Origin: Nanobdellota archaeon | Lineage (GTDB): Archaea > Nanobdellota > Nanobdellia > Pacearchaeales > GW2011-AR1 | Length of the DNA: 22,555 bases | Direction: 5' to 3' | NCBI GenBank assembly: GCA_022709585.1 | Contig: JAKLIN010000010.1 | Coordinates: 1 to 22,555 of the forward strand | Shown here: one piece after another, positions 7,077 to 13,723 of the stretch | How positions within the stretch are numbered: position 1 is the first letter of the stretch | Layout of the letters: every line of letters starts with the position of its first letter | Notes under the pieces: model-generated | Told to the model about the DNA's origin: nothing | The model's database searches: none | Seen by the model: only the letters and a program-made list of their open reading frames with translations | Translations under genes and position numbers: made by a program

Positions 7077-7766
7077 TTAACCGGAGATTATTGTTCCAGC
7101 GTATTTCTTGTTGTGAAGTAAGTTGTCTAATTGTTTAGGATCTTTTCCAAGAATATAAGTAGGAATTTTATGTTCTAAAATGCTTTTTGCTGCTTTTTGA
7201 TCTAAAACAAAATGTTGTCCTGGTTTGAAGGCTTTTTTATTAGCCATTTTGAAAAAATCTTGCCAACTAATTTTTGGAATAAACTTGGCATCCTTATGTT
7301 CTAAGGGGTTTTTATCATGAAGTCCTGCGACATTTGTTAAATTGATAAAATCTGTTTTAAAGTATCTTGCAATTTCTACAGCTGTTGAGTCTGAAGTTTG
7401 ATTTGGTTTGTATTCCAATGCCCCGCAGAAAACAATATCCTGCTGTGTTATCATTTTCTTTACAGTGTCTAAGGTGTGGGGAATGCCTTGTCGAGGGTCG
7501 ATTCCAAAAAAATAGCTCATAAATCTCGCATTCATTCTTGTAGCTGAAATCCCTGAGAAGCTTTGAAATTCTTCATTTAATCCTGCATCTCTTAACGCAT
7601 AAATATATTTTCTTGCGATACTTCCTCCTCCGCAAACAATCACAAATTTGTATTTCTTAGTGTTTTTTTCAATAACATCTTTGAATTTTTTCAAGAGCTT
7701 AATGTCGATGTCTTGAGGAATAATTAAGCTTCCGCCCAAACTAAGAACTTTTATCTCTTTTTTCAT
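7077..7766 (-). CDS. pyrH: UMP kinase, archaeal PyrH type
   Basis: Phosphorylates UMP to UDP with ATP in the pyrimidine nucleotide pathway. 229 residues with the amino-acid-kinase fold: SLGGS at 9-13, FVIVCGGGSIARKY at 41-54, a central SGISATRMNARF segment, and the nucleotide-binding end with SDSTAVEIARYF, FINLTNVAGLHDKNP and KAAKSILEH. Length and the N-terminal glycine loop match archaeal UMP kinases, which are shorter than bacterial PyrH. It is the last gene of the minus-strand run, 53 nt after DUF357; a CATATAC stretch about 20 nt before the ATG may give it a separate promoter. High confidence in function. Confidence 0.93.
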   Translation of the reverse strand: MKKEIKVLSLGGSLIIPQDIDIKLLKKFKDVIEKNTKKYKFVIVCGGGSIARKYIYALRDAGLNEEFQSFSGISATRMNARFMSYFFGIDPRQGIPHTLDTVKKMITQQDIVFCGALEYKPNQTSDSTAVEIARYFKTDFINLTNVAGLHDKNPLEHKDAKFIPKISWQDFFKMANKKAFKPGQHFVLDQKAAKSILEHKIPTYILGKDPKQLDNLLHNKKYAGTIISG

Positions 7767-7819
7767 TTTGTGCTGTCTTTAGTATATGAATCCCTCTTTT
7801 TATTTATTTTGTTGCGTTT

Positions 7820-8101
7820 TTATTTAATTGTGAAAAGTTTATTGTCTTTTACATCAAAAACATCCAATCTTACTCCTGAGTCTATCCAGCCATGAGCGTA
7901 ATTCAGACAAGCAAAGGCGTTTACAAAATCTTTTTTTGTCTTGAAATATTTTGCATCTGAAATGTAATTTTCTACCATTTCAATTATCTCTTTTGCATAT
8001 TTCTCTTTTCCAGAAATTATATTCTTTTTTACAATTTTTAATGCAGAAGAAGTTATCTTAAAATATTTCACGAGTTTTTGAGAGGTTATTGTATTTTCCA
8101 T
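7820..8101 (-). CDS. DUF357-family archaeal protein
   Basis: 93 residues, helical. The central and C-terminal pattern (YISDAKYFKTKKDFVNAFAC, then LNYAHGWIDSGVRLDVFDV) is the recognisable signature of the archaeal DUF357 family: a DAKYF helix followed by A-x2-YAHGW-D-G-RL. Function is unknown for the family. The gene starts 8 nt after the stop of the upstream protein, so it is translated from the same transcript, and it precedes pyrH by 53 nt. No SD is visible before the ATG. Confidence 0.85.
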   Translation of the reverse strand: MENTITSQKLVKYFKITSSALKIVKKNIISGKEKYAKEIIEMVENYISDAKYFKTKKDFVNAFACLNYAHGWIDSGVRLDVFDVKDNKLFTIK

Positions 8102-8109
8102 TGTAGTCT

Positions 8110-8898
8110 TTATTTTTTGGCGGGTTTCAAATTATTCTGAGGGGCAGGAGTTTCCATTTTTTTAATTATAAATTTTGAGTCAACAACATCAGAGACTATC
8201 GCTGAGAGAATCAGTTTTCCAAAAGCAATCTTAAACACGCCTTTGCTTAATGGAATCTTGGCTGCTGAAGAAAATGCTTCTAAAACTTCTTTAATCTCTT
8301 GCTCTGACAATTTTATATTAGTGGGTTTTCTTCCCATTCCTCCGGAAACAATAATCCCCTGTTGTGCGCCAGTGCATTCAATCATTTTCACCAAAGGATC
8401 TTTTATTAAGATGTTTAATTTTTTCAAATCAATTTCTTCTTCTGTTGGAGAAGGTTTAAGATATTCAAAATTTGTAGGAAGCCTTGTTTCTGGAATTTTG
8501 ATTTGAGGAAGTGCAAGCTGAGGGGAGGGATATCTCGTTGAATTCAATGCAGGATTTATTTTAGGCTTTAATTCATTAATCTCTTTTGTTTTGGAATGAA
8601 CTAGAGGTTGGGTGGTTTGTTTTTGCTCAAATGGTTTTAATTCCTCCTCTTCTCGCGAAAAAGTTATCTCTTGTTTTGGAGGATATTGCAAAGAGATTAT
8701 TGGAGCAGGAGAAATTTCTATTTTTTCTTGAGAAGGCTCTTTGTTTATCTTTTGCAGCAAATCCTGCTTCAGAATTTTTCTCAATTGAAATATTTCTTTT
8801 TCCCCGGAGTTTCGAATAAGCTCTTGAGTAATTCTTAGAAGAACAAGTTTCCTTTTCAATTCAATTTCTTCGCTGACTTTCGGTTGTAATTTAGGCAT
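8110..8898 (-). CDS. Protein with possible type IV pilus/secretion ATPase N-terminal domain, no ATPase
   Basis: 262 residues. The N-terminal 60 are charged helices, 61-155 is a Pro/Glu/Lys-rich linker, and 157-247 is a compact domain. That domain (LIKDPLVKMIECTGAQQGI at 164-182; TNIKLSEQEIKEVLEA at 193-208; IPLSKG; FGKLILSAI; SKFIIKKM at 241-248) lines up by eye with the N-terminal domain of FlaI/GspE2/CpaF ATPases: 'DP-V-I-C-G', then 'I-V', 'TNI', 'a-Lp-G-rv-A', 'FtIRK'. The RecA-like ATPase domain that should follow is absent; the protein ends 14 residues later. It overlaps the upstream coiled-coil gene by 8 nt and is followed by DUF357 after 8 nt. The domain call is inference from pattern, not a search result. 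Confidence 0.7.
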   Translation of the reverse strand: MPKLQPKVSEEIELKRKLVLLRITQELIRNSGEKEIFQLRKILKQDLLQKINKEPSQEKIEISPAPIISLQYPPKQEITFSREEEELKPFEQKQTTQPLVHSKTKEINELKPKINPALNSTRYPSPQLALPQIKIPETRLPTNFEYLKPSPTEEEIDLKKLNILIKDPLVKMIECTGAQQGIIVSGGMGRKPTNIKLSEQEIKEVLEAFSSAAKIPLSKGVFKIAFGKLILSAIVSDVVDSKFIIKKMETPAPQNNLKPAKK

Positions 8899-9451
8899 TT
8901 TTATTTTCAGAAGATATAGACTTCTGGTAATTTCCAGGTTCTGATTCTTTCTGAACAGGCGCGTTTTCTGGAGGCATAGGCCTAAATTGAGTTACAGGAG
9001 GTAATTGTTGGGGCATTTGGGCTACTTGCTGAGGGCGATAAGCAGGATTTGATTCATGAAGAAGAACCAATCCTCTTGCCAGTGTTTTATTTTGCTCAAG
9101 AAGTCGGTTTAATCCTTCAACAACTTCTTTGATGTCCTTTCCTTGCTGCTCCTCTTTCTTTGAATCATTAACAGACAAATCTTTTTCCATCAATGCTGTC
9201 GCAGACTTTTCAAATAATTCTAGCAATCTGGAAATATTTTTAGATAAGCCATCAAACTTAAAAGACAAATCAGTCATAACTTCCTGCAAAGAAACAAAAT
9301 TCTGAATTAAAATTTTTTCAATATTTTCATTCTTTTTTGGAGCTGAAGAGGCGTTTTTTTTAGGATTTTTTCTTGTCGATTTTTTAGAACGGGTTTTCAC
9401 AATCTTTTTTATGGTAATTAGTTCTTCTTCTTTTTCCCCTTTTTTTGCCAT
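8891..9451 (-). CDS. Coiled-coil protein with Lys-rich head and Pro/Gln-rich tail
   Basis: 186 residues, no known family. Residues 1-42 are Lys/Ser-rich and basic, including KTRSKKSTRKNPKK. Two amphipathic helical segments follow: about 43-92 (ENIEKILIQNFVSLQEVMTD and on to LLELFEKSATALMEKD) and about 104-133 (KDIKEVVEGLNRLLEQNKTL). The tail from about 137 is Pro/Gln-rich and probably disordered. No signal or transmembrane helix. TTTATAAA at 9473-9480 (minus strand) ends 22 nt before the ATG and overlaps the end of ppsA, so the gene likely has its own promoter within the run. The 8-nt overlap with the next gene implies coupled translation and suggests the two products work together. The coiled coil could be structural. 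Confidence 0.7.
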   Translation of the reverse strand: MAKKGEKEEELITIKKIVKTRSKKSTRKNPKKNASSAPKKNENIEKILIQNFVSLQEVMTDLSFKFDGLSKNISRLLELFEKSATALMEKDLSVNDSKKEEQQGKDIKEVVEGLNRLLEQNKTLARGLVLLHESNPAYRPQQVAQMPQQLPPVTQFRPMPPENAPVQKESEPGNYQKSISSENKNA

Positions 9452-9472
9452 ATATGTTAGTGGGTTTTTCTA

Positions 9473-9480
9473 TTTATAAA
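9473..9480 (-). promoter_or_regulatory. Internal TATA box for the 9451-to-7820 genes
   Basis: Minus-strand TTTATAAA, 22 nt before the ATG at 9451 and just upstream of the ppsA stop codon region; it lets the downstream genes be expressed apart from ppsA. Confidence 0.5.
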
Positions 9481-9483
9481 TAT

Positions 9484-11796
9484 TTAGAAAATGTTTACCT
9501 TTTCTTTGCCTTCATTTCGAGAATCTTGAGGCATTTTGGACTCGATTTCCAAGACAAATTCTGCTATTTCTGCAGCAACATCTGCATTAACGCTAATGCT
9601 GTCAATTCCGTTTTTTACCAAGAATTCCACCATTTCTTTTTTGCTTCCTGCTTGTCCGCAAATGCTTGTTTCAACTTTATTCTTTTTGCAAATTCTGATT
9701 ACATATTCCAACTGATGCAAAACAGCGGGATTCATTTCATTGTAAAGATGTTGGACTTGTTCATTCCCTCTATCAATCGCAAGAGTGTACTGAGTTAAAT
9801 CATTTGTTCCAAATGAAATGAAATCAATTCCCTCTTCGCAAAGTTCTCGGATTATTTCCACTGCAGCCGGAGTTTCAACCATTACTCCTACTCTCGCGTT
9901 GTTGAAGTGAATTTCTTGAAGCATTTTTTTGACTTGTTGGACTTCTTCAACAGAGATAACTTGAGGAAGCAAAACGCCTATGATTTCTCCATTTTCTGAA
10001 ACGCGTTTCAAGGCTTTTAATTCTGCTTTGAATATTTCCGGATTCTTTAAACTGTATCTCACTCCATGCATTCCTAACATAGGATTAATTTCAACTTCTG
10101 GATTTGCTCCTTCTAAATTTTGGAACTCATCACTTCTTATGTCTGAAGTTCTAACCCAAAGCTCATCAAAATATTTTCCAATTTCTGAAATTCCATCATA
10201 AATAACTTTTTCATAATCGGAGATTCTGTTTTGCTGCAAGAAATATGCAGGGTGTTTTCCAGATTCAGCGATAATGCCTTCCATTCTTAAAAGTCCGACC
10301 CCTTTTAATCCTGTTTTAGCTGCTCTTTCAGCAAAGCTTGGCAAATCAACCATTACTTTTATTTTTGTTCGAGTGTCTGCAGTTACAGGCAAAACTTCTT
10401 TTTGTTGCATCTCTGCAACCTTCCCCCTGTAAACTTTTCCATTGGTTCCATCAACAGTTACAATTTCCCCTTCAACAAGTTTTTCAGTGGCTTGCCTGGT
10501 TCCAACAATCGCAGGGATTCCCATTTCTCTGGAAACAATTGCAGCGTGAGAAGTTAATCCTCCTTCATCTGTCACAATTCCCGCTGATTTTTGCATTGTG
10601 ACAACCATGTCCGGGTTTGTCATTTTTGTAACAAGAATATCCCCTTTCTCCACTTTTCCTAGATGAGACAAATCTTTGATTATTTTCACTTTTCCAACTG
10701 CAATTCCGGGTGAAGCAGGGATTCCTTTAAGTAAAATTTCTCCAGATAAATTTCCTGAATTTTCATCAACTCTTTTTGCAATAGTTGTGATTGCTCTAGT
10801 TTGAACAATGTAAATTTTTCCGTCTTCAATCGCAAATTCAATATCTTGAGGCTTGTTGTAATGTTTCTCTAATTTAAGTGCAAACTCTGCAAGCTTGTTT
10901 AAATCATACTCGCTTAGTGTTGGAGCTTTTGACATTTCTTCAGAAAGTTTAACAATTTCTTTTTTGCTTTTTTCAGTTTTAATCATAGCAATTTTTTTGT
11001 CTGAGATTTCTCTTTTTAAAATTTCAAAGTCTCTGGAAACAGCATATCTGTCAGGAGTGATTGTTCCTGAAACAATTCCTTCTCCCAACCCGAAAACAGC
11101 CTCGATGATAACATTATCGTTGTTGAATGAAGGATCTTTGGAGAACATAACCCCGGATTTTTCTGATCTTACCATCCTTTGTACAACAACTGCTAACCCA
11201 ACTTTTCTGTTGTCAAATCCTTTTTTTGTTCTATAGTAAGTAGCTCTTGCCGTGAAAAGAGAAGCAAAGCATTTTCTTATATGCTCAAGCAAATCTTCTT
11301 TTCCTTGAACATTAAGGAAACTTTCTTGCTGTCCTGCAAAACTTGCATCTGCCAAATCTTCAGCAGTAGCAGAACTTCTTGCCGCAACTAAAGCATAACC
11401 TTGTTTTTTCAAAACATTAAGAGCGCTTTCATTTTCAGAAGTTTCTTCAGCACTTAAAATTTCATAAGCTTCAAGGATTTCATCTTGCAAATCTTTTGGC
11501 ATTTCAGAACTAATAATCATCTCTCGAATTTTTTTTGTTGTTTCAGTTAGTTGGTCGGTATTTTCTAAATCTATCTCTTGCAATAGTTCTTGAATTCTTT
11601 CTCCAATTTTTGATTTATCTATAAAATAATGATAAGCTTCTGTTGTAACAACGAATCCAGGAGGAACAGGAATTCCTAGATTATACATTTCCCCTAAATT
11701 TGCTCCCTTTCCGCCCGCAATTGGAACAGAATCTTTGTGGATTTCAGAAAACCATTGAATAAAATCCTCTTTATTGTATCCCTCTTTTCTAAGCAT
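9484..11796 (-). CDS. ppsA: Phosphoenolpyruvate synthase
   Basis: Interconverts pyruvate plus ATP with PEP plus AMP and Pi, linking pyruvate to gluconeogenesis or, in reverse, to ATP gain in archaeal glycolysis. 770 residues in the full family order: N-terminal ATP-grasp domain (GGKGANLGEMYNLGIPVPPG at 28-47; RSSATAEDLADASFAGQQES), swivelling phosphohistidine domain (GGLTSHAAIVSREMGIPAIV with His417), and C-terminal PEP/pyruvate barrel (ISFGTNDLTQYTLAIDRGN; SICGQAG with catalytic Cys713). Length is near the usual 760-820. It lacks inteins or obvious breaks. A minus-strand TATA box ends 23 nt before the ATG. It heads the minus-strand run that ends in pyrH. High confidence. Confidence 0.97.
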   Translation of the reverse strand: MLRKEGYNKEDFIQWFSEIHKDSVPIAGGKGANLGEMYNLGIPVPPGFVVTTEAYHYFIDKSKIGERIQELLQEIDLENTDQLTETTKKIREMIISSEMPKDLQDEILEAYEILSAEETSENESALNVLKKQGYALVAARSSATAEDLADASFAGQQESFLNVQGKEDLLEHIRKCFASLFTARATYYRTKKGFDNRKVGLAVVVQRMVRSEKSGVMFSKDPSFNNDNVIIEAVFGLGEGIVSGTITPDRYAVSRDFEILKREISDKKIAMIKTEKSKKEIVKLSEEMSKAPTLSEYDLNKLAEFALKLEKHYNKPQDIEFAIEDGKIYIVQTRAITTIAKRVDENSGNLSGEILLKGIPASPGIAVGKVKIIKDLSHLGKVEKGDILVTKMTNPDMVVTMQKSAGIVTDEGGLTSHAAIVSREMGIPAIVGTRQATEKLVEGEIVTVDGTNGKVYRGKVAEMQQKEVLPVTADTRTKIKVMVDLPSFAERAAKTGLKGVGLLRMEGIIAESGKHPAYFLQQNRISDYEKVIYDGISEIGKYFDELWVRTSDIRSDEFQNLEGANPEVEINPMLGMHGVRYSLKNPEIFKAELKALKRVSENGEIIGVLLPQVISVEEVQQVKKMLQEIHFNNARVGVMVETPAAVEIIRELCEEGIDFISFGTNDLTQYTLAIDRGNEQVQHLYNEMNPAVLHQLEYVIRICKKNKVETSICGQAGSKKEMVEFLVKNGIDSISVNADVAAEIAEFVLEIESKMPQDSRNEGKEKVNIF

Positions 11797-11818
11797 GTAT
11801 TAGTTTAGTAAATAGGCA

Positions 11819-11860
11819 TTATAAAGTTTATGAAAATTGAACTCTTAAAAAGTTTTATAA
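11819..11860. promoter_or_regulatory. Divergent promoter pair, ppsA and exported protein
   Basis: Minus-strand CTTTATAA (11819-11826) ends 23 nt before the ppsA ATG; plus-strand TTTTATAA (11853-11860) ends 23 nt before the ATG at 11883. The plus box selects 11883 and not the ATG at 11876, which opens only a five-codon frame. Confidence 0.6.
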
Positions 11861-11882
11861 GGATGTTTCATCTTAATGAATT

Positions 11883-12284
11883 ATGAAAAATAAATTAATC
11901 TTAATGTTTCTAAGTTTTGTATTAGTTTCAAGTTTTGTTTGCGCTTTGGATTATTCTAAGATAGATGGATTTGAAATTCCTTCAAATTACCAAAAGATGG
12001 TTGGAAACCAAAAAATTAATGTTTTCATAGACAATAGCTTTGTTTTTGCTTTGGAAATTAATCATGGAATAATCAGTTATTCCAACTTAACAATTGAAAA
12101 ACCTTCTTTGGAAGTTTATGTTTTGCAGTCCACAATAGATAGAATTCAAGTTAGTGAAAATCCTTCAGCAGAGCTTATGAAGGCTTACAAATCTGGAGAA
12201 ATTCGAGTTGTGAAGAAAACATTTGCAAATAAAATCAAACTTTTCTTTGCTAAGTTCTTCTTATCAAGAAGCAAATACCTTTAG
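11883..12284 (+). CDS. Small exported protein, possible SCP2-like fold
   Basis: 133 residues. Residues 1-21 (KNK, then LILMFLSFVLVSSFVCA) form a clear Sec signal peptide with likely cleavage after the VCA. The mature part has alternating hydrophobic strands (INVFIDNSFVFALEINHG at 44-61; LEVYVLQSTIDRI) followed by SAELMKAYKSGEIRVVKKT and a C-terminal amphipathic basic helix (KIKLFFAKFFL). The order 'strand, strand, V-x-V-STI--I, helix ending in a K-SGEIRV turn' resembles the C-terminal half of SCP2/sterol-carrier folds; this is a weak pattern-level idea. The short basic C-terminus could associate with the membrane. It is followed after 37 nt by LemA, which has its own TATA box. Confidence 0.72.
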   Translation: MKNKLILMFLSFVLVSSFVCALDYSKIDGFEIPSNYQKMVGNQKINVFIDNSFVFALEINHGIISYSNLTIEKPSLEVYVLQSTIDRIQVSENPSAELMKAYKSGEIRVVKKTFANKIKLFFAKFFLSRSKYL

Positions 12285-12292
12285 GGATTAAA

Positions 12293-12300
12293 TTTATAAA
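12293..12300 (+). promoter_or_regulatory. TATA box for lemA
   Basis: TTTATAAA ends 22 nt before the lemA ATG at 12322. Confidence 0.55.
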
Positions 12301-12321
12301 TAAATTCTGATTGTAGAAACT

Positions 12322-12873
12322 ATGGCATTATTATGGATATTAATTGGATTAGGAGTATTAATCGCAATAGTATTCTTTTCTTATTACAATAGATTTGCTA
12401 CTCTGGAGAACAGAGTGGATAATTCTTTATCTCAAATTGATGTTCAACTTAAAAGAAGAGCGGATTTAATTCCTAACTTAATCGAGACTGTTAAAGGTTT
12501 TGTTAAGCATGAAAAAGCCGCAATAACTGCAGTTACTGAAGCAAGAAAAGCTCTTGTTTCTGCAAAAGGAATTGAAAACAGAGTTAAAGCAGACAAAACA
12601 CTTCAAAGCGCTTTAAGCAAAATCTTCATTATTGCTGAAAACTATCCAACATTGAAAGCAGATACAAACTTCCTTGAATTGCAAAGAGAACTTGCAACAA
12701 CTGAAGACAGAATTGCTTATGCTAGACAATTTTACAATGATAGCATTTTGAGTTACAATGATTTATGCAAGCTTTTCCCTGGAAAATTCTTTGCTGGAAT
12801 CTATGGAAAGAAGCCAAAGCAGTACTTGCAAATTGCTGAATCCGAAAGAAAGAATGTGAAAGTTCAGTTTTAA
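12322..12873 (+). CDS. lemA: LemA family protein
   Basis: 183 residues, the usual LemA length. One N-terminal transmembrane helix (about 3-22), then the family signature NRVDNSLSQIDVQLKRRADL at 30-49 followed by IPNLIETVKGF, a central antiparallel helical coiled-coil with YPTLKAD and ELATTEDRIAYARQFYND, and the closing YNDLCKLFPGKFFAG segment. LemA proteins are membrane-anchored with the helical domain outside the cytoplasm; the molecular role is unknown, although the family is widespread. It lies in a short envelope cluster between an exported protein and a Cys-rich anchored protein, each with its own promoter. Assignment is secure, function is not. Confidence 0.95.
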   Translation: MALLWILIGLGVLIAIVFFSYYNRFATLENRVDNSLSQIDVQLKRRADLIPNLIETVKGFVKHEKAAITAVTEARKALVSAKGIENRVKADKTLQSALSKIFIIAENYPTLKADTNFLELQRELATTEDRIAYARQFYNDSILSYNDLCKLFPGKFFAGIYGKKPKQYLQIAESERKNVKVQF

Positions 12874-12884
12874 TTCTTTCCCTG

Positions 12885-12891
12885 TTTTTTT
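12885..12891 (+). terminator. T7 run downstream of lemA
   Basis: Seven consecutive T, 12 nt after the lemA stop, before an independent TATA box for the next gene; no hairpin is needed for archaeal termination. Confidence 0.4.
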
Positions 12892-12936
12892 ATCGTCGAG
12901 AGAAACTTATTTAAAGTTTAAAGTATCTTAATTATC

Positions 12937-13305
12937 ATGCGTAGAATCGAGATTCTATCTTCCATACTGGCTTTTTTGTTTTTGGTTAATCTTATTTTTT
13001 CTTATGTTTGTTACAAAAAAAGCACCGAGCTTCAAGAGGATTTAGAACTTCTTATTGTAGAAAGAGATAATCTAATTTTAGAGCGAGACTTGCTTAAATC
13101 TGATTTGAATTATTCCAACAGTCAAATTGAACTACTTACAGAAGATGTTAAAGAAATTTACAAAAGTTGTATTGGAGACAATGCTTGCAAAGGGCATTAT
13201 CCAGGAGTGAGATGGTATTGCAACAATGTGGGTGATTCTGTTTCTGACCCAAGTCATTTTTGTGTTTGCGACGCTTCCTGTAATTTGAATGCAACATTAA
13301 TATAA
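12937..13305 (+). CDS. Membrane-anchored coiled-coil protein with a six-Cys extracellular end
   Basis: 122 residues, family not recognised. Residues 5-26 (IEILSSILAFLFLVNLIFSY) are a signal anchor, 30-78 form a heptad-rich coiled coil (ELQEDLELLIVERDNLILER, LLKSD, QIELLTEDVKEIY), and the last 45 residues carry six Cys in the pattern C-x5-C, WYC, F-C-x-C, SC, with GHYPGVRWYCNN and FCVCDASCN. With the N-terminus inside, the Cys module is outside the cell and could form three disulfides or bind a metal. TTTAAA at 12910-12915 ends 22 nt before the ATG. The gene ends 9 nt from the 3' end of tRNA-Glu, which runs toward it. Confidence 0.72.
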   Translation: MRRIEILSSILAFLFLVNLIFSYVCYKKSTELQEDLELLIVERDNLILERDLLKSDLNYSNSQIELLTEDVKEIYKSCIGDNACKGHYPGVRWYCNNVGDSVSDPSHFCVCDASCNLNATLI

Positions 13306-13314
13306 AAATAAAAC

Positions 13315-13503
13315 TGCCCCGACCGAGATTCGAACTCGGGTCACCGCCGTTCTCCAAAAATATCAAGAGTAAATACCCTTGAGGTTCTGGGTAGATAGTT
13401 AGACTATCTGGACAGTTGTGTAAGACACAAGGTTTATCCTTTCAACAAGGTGAAACCACTGTTTTTGAGAGGGCGGCATTCTTGGCCTCTGAACTATCGG
13501 GGC
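13315..13503 (-). tRNA. tRNA-Glu(CTC), split by a 116-nt intron
   Basis: Exon 1 is 13503-13466 (38 nt) and exon 2 is 13349-13315 (35 nt); joined they give a 73-nt tRNA. Acceptor GCCCCGA/TCGGGGC; D-stem GTTC/GAAT with one G-U pair; anticodon stem CCGCC/GGCGG; loop CTCTCAC with anticodon CTC; T-arm CCGAG-TTCGAAT-CTCGG; discriminator A73. The intron interrupts position 37/38, the canonical archaeal site. A minus-strand TTTTAAAT box at 13531-13538 lies 28 nt upstream. CCA is not encoded. Confidence 0.93.
13350..13465 (-). other. Structured archaeal tRNA intron with bulge-helix-bulge ends
   Basis: The splice junctions fold as a canonical BHB: the anticodon stem CCGCC/GGCGG stacks on a four-pair helix CTCT/GGAG (one U-G), with three-nucleotide bulges CA^A on the 5' side and AA^C on the 3' side, each cut after its second base, and a distal AAA/TTT helix. 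Inside, the RNA can form AGATAGT/ACTATCT (13393-13409), TTGTGT/ACACAA (13416-13430), CAAGGGTA/TACTCTTG with a G-U pair (13364-13381) and a longer-range ACAGT/ACTGT pairing. No endonuclease reading frame fits within it. Confidence 0.88.
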
Positions 13504-13557
13504 TTCTGTCTTAATTATAGGCTTTGCTGGATTTAAAAGGATTATGTTAAGGTTAAT

Positions 13558-13565
13558 TTTTTATA
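13558..13565 (+). promoter_or_regulatory. TATA box for tRNA-Gln
   Basis: TTTTTATA ends 24 nt before the tRNA 5' end at 13589. Confidence 0.55.
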
Positions 13566-13588
13566 CTCATCTTCTCTAGAAAAAATAT

Positions 13589-13661
13589 AGCCTCGTAGTC
13601 TAGTGGTCAATGATTCGGGACTCTGAATCCCGAGACCCAGGTTCGAATCCTGGCGAGGCTA
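13589..13661 (+). tRNA. tRNA-Gln(CTG)
   Basis: 73 nt: acceptor AGCCTCG/CGAGGCT; D-arm GTCT-AGTGGTCAA-TGAT (13-22 T-T mismatch); anticodon stem CGGGA/TCCCG with loop CTCTGAA giving CTG; T-arm CCAGG-TTCGAAT-CCTGG; discriminator A73. The A1-U72 pair is the known identity feature read by archaeal GatDE, in keeping with tRNA-dependent glutamine formation. No intron, no encoded CCA. Confidence 0.95.
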
Positions 13662-13723
13662 TTAAAATTTTAAATACATAAATTATAGTAATTCTTTTAA
13701 ATAAGCAGTATTATAAACATAAC

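Noticed and set aside
8110..8898. A broken ATPase gene (pseudogene) lacking its C-terminal half
   Set aside because: The frame ends cleanly, is overlapped by its upstream partner and followed 8 nt later by DUF357, and the next 100 bases show no remnant of a Walker A or RecA fold.
13148..13366. Antisense reading frame crossing tRNA-Glu exon 2 and the Cys-rich gene
   Set aside because: It runs through a tRNA exon and its intron, has no promoter at the usual spacing, and no recognisable domain.
13350..13465. A C/D-box guide RNA or homing endonuclease inside the tRNA-Glu intron
   Set aside because: No RUGAUGA box C or paired C'/D' elements are present in the expected order, and no reading frame of useful length fits in 116 nt.
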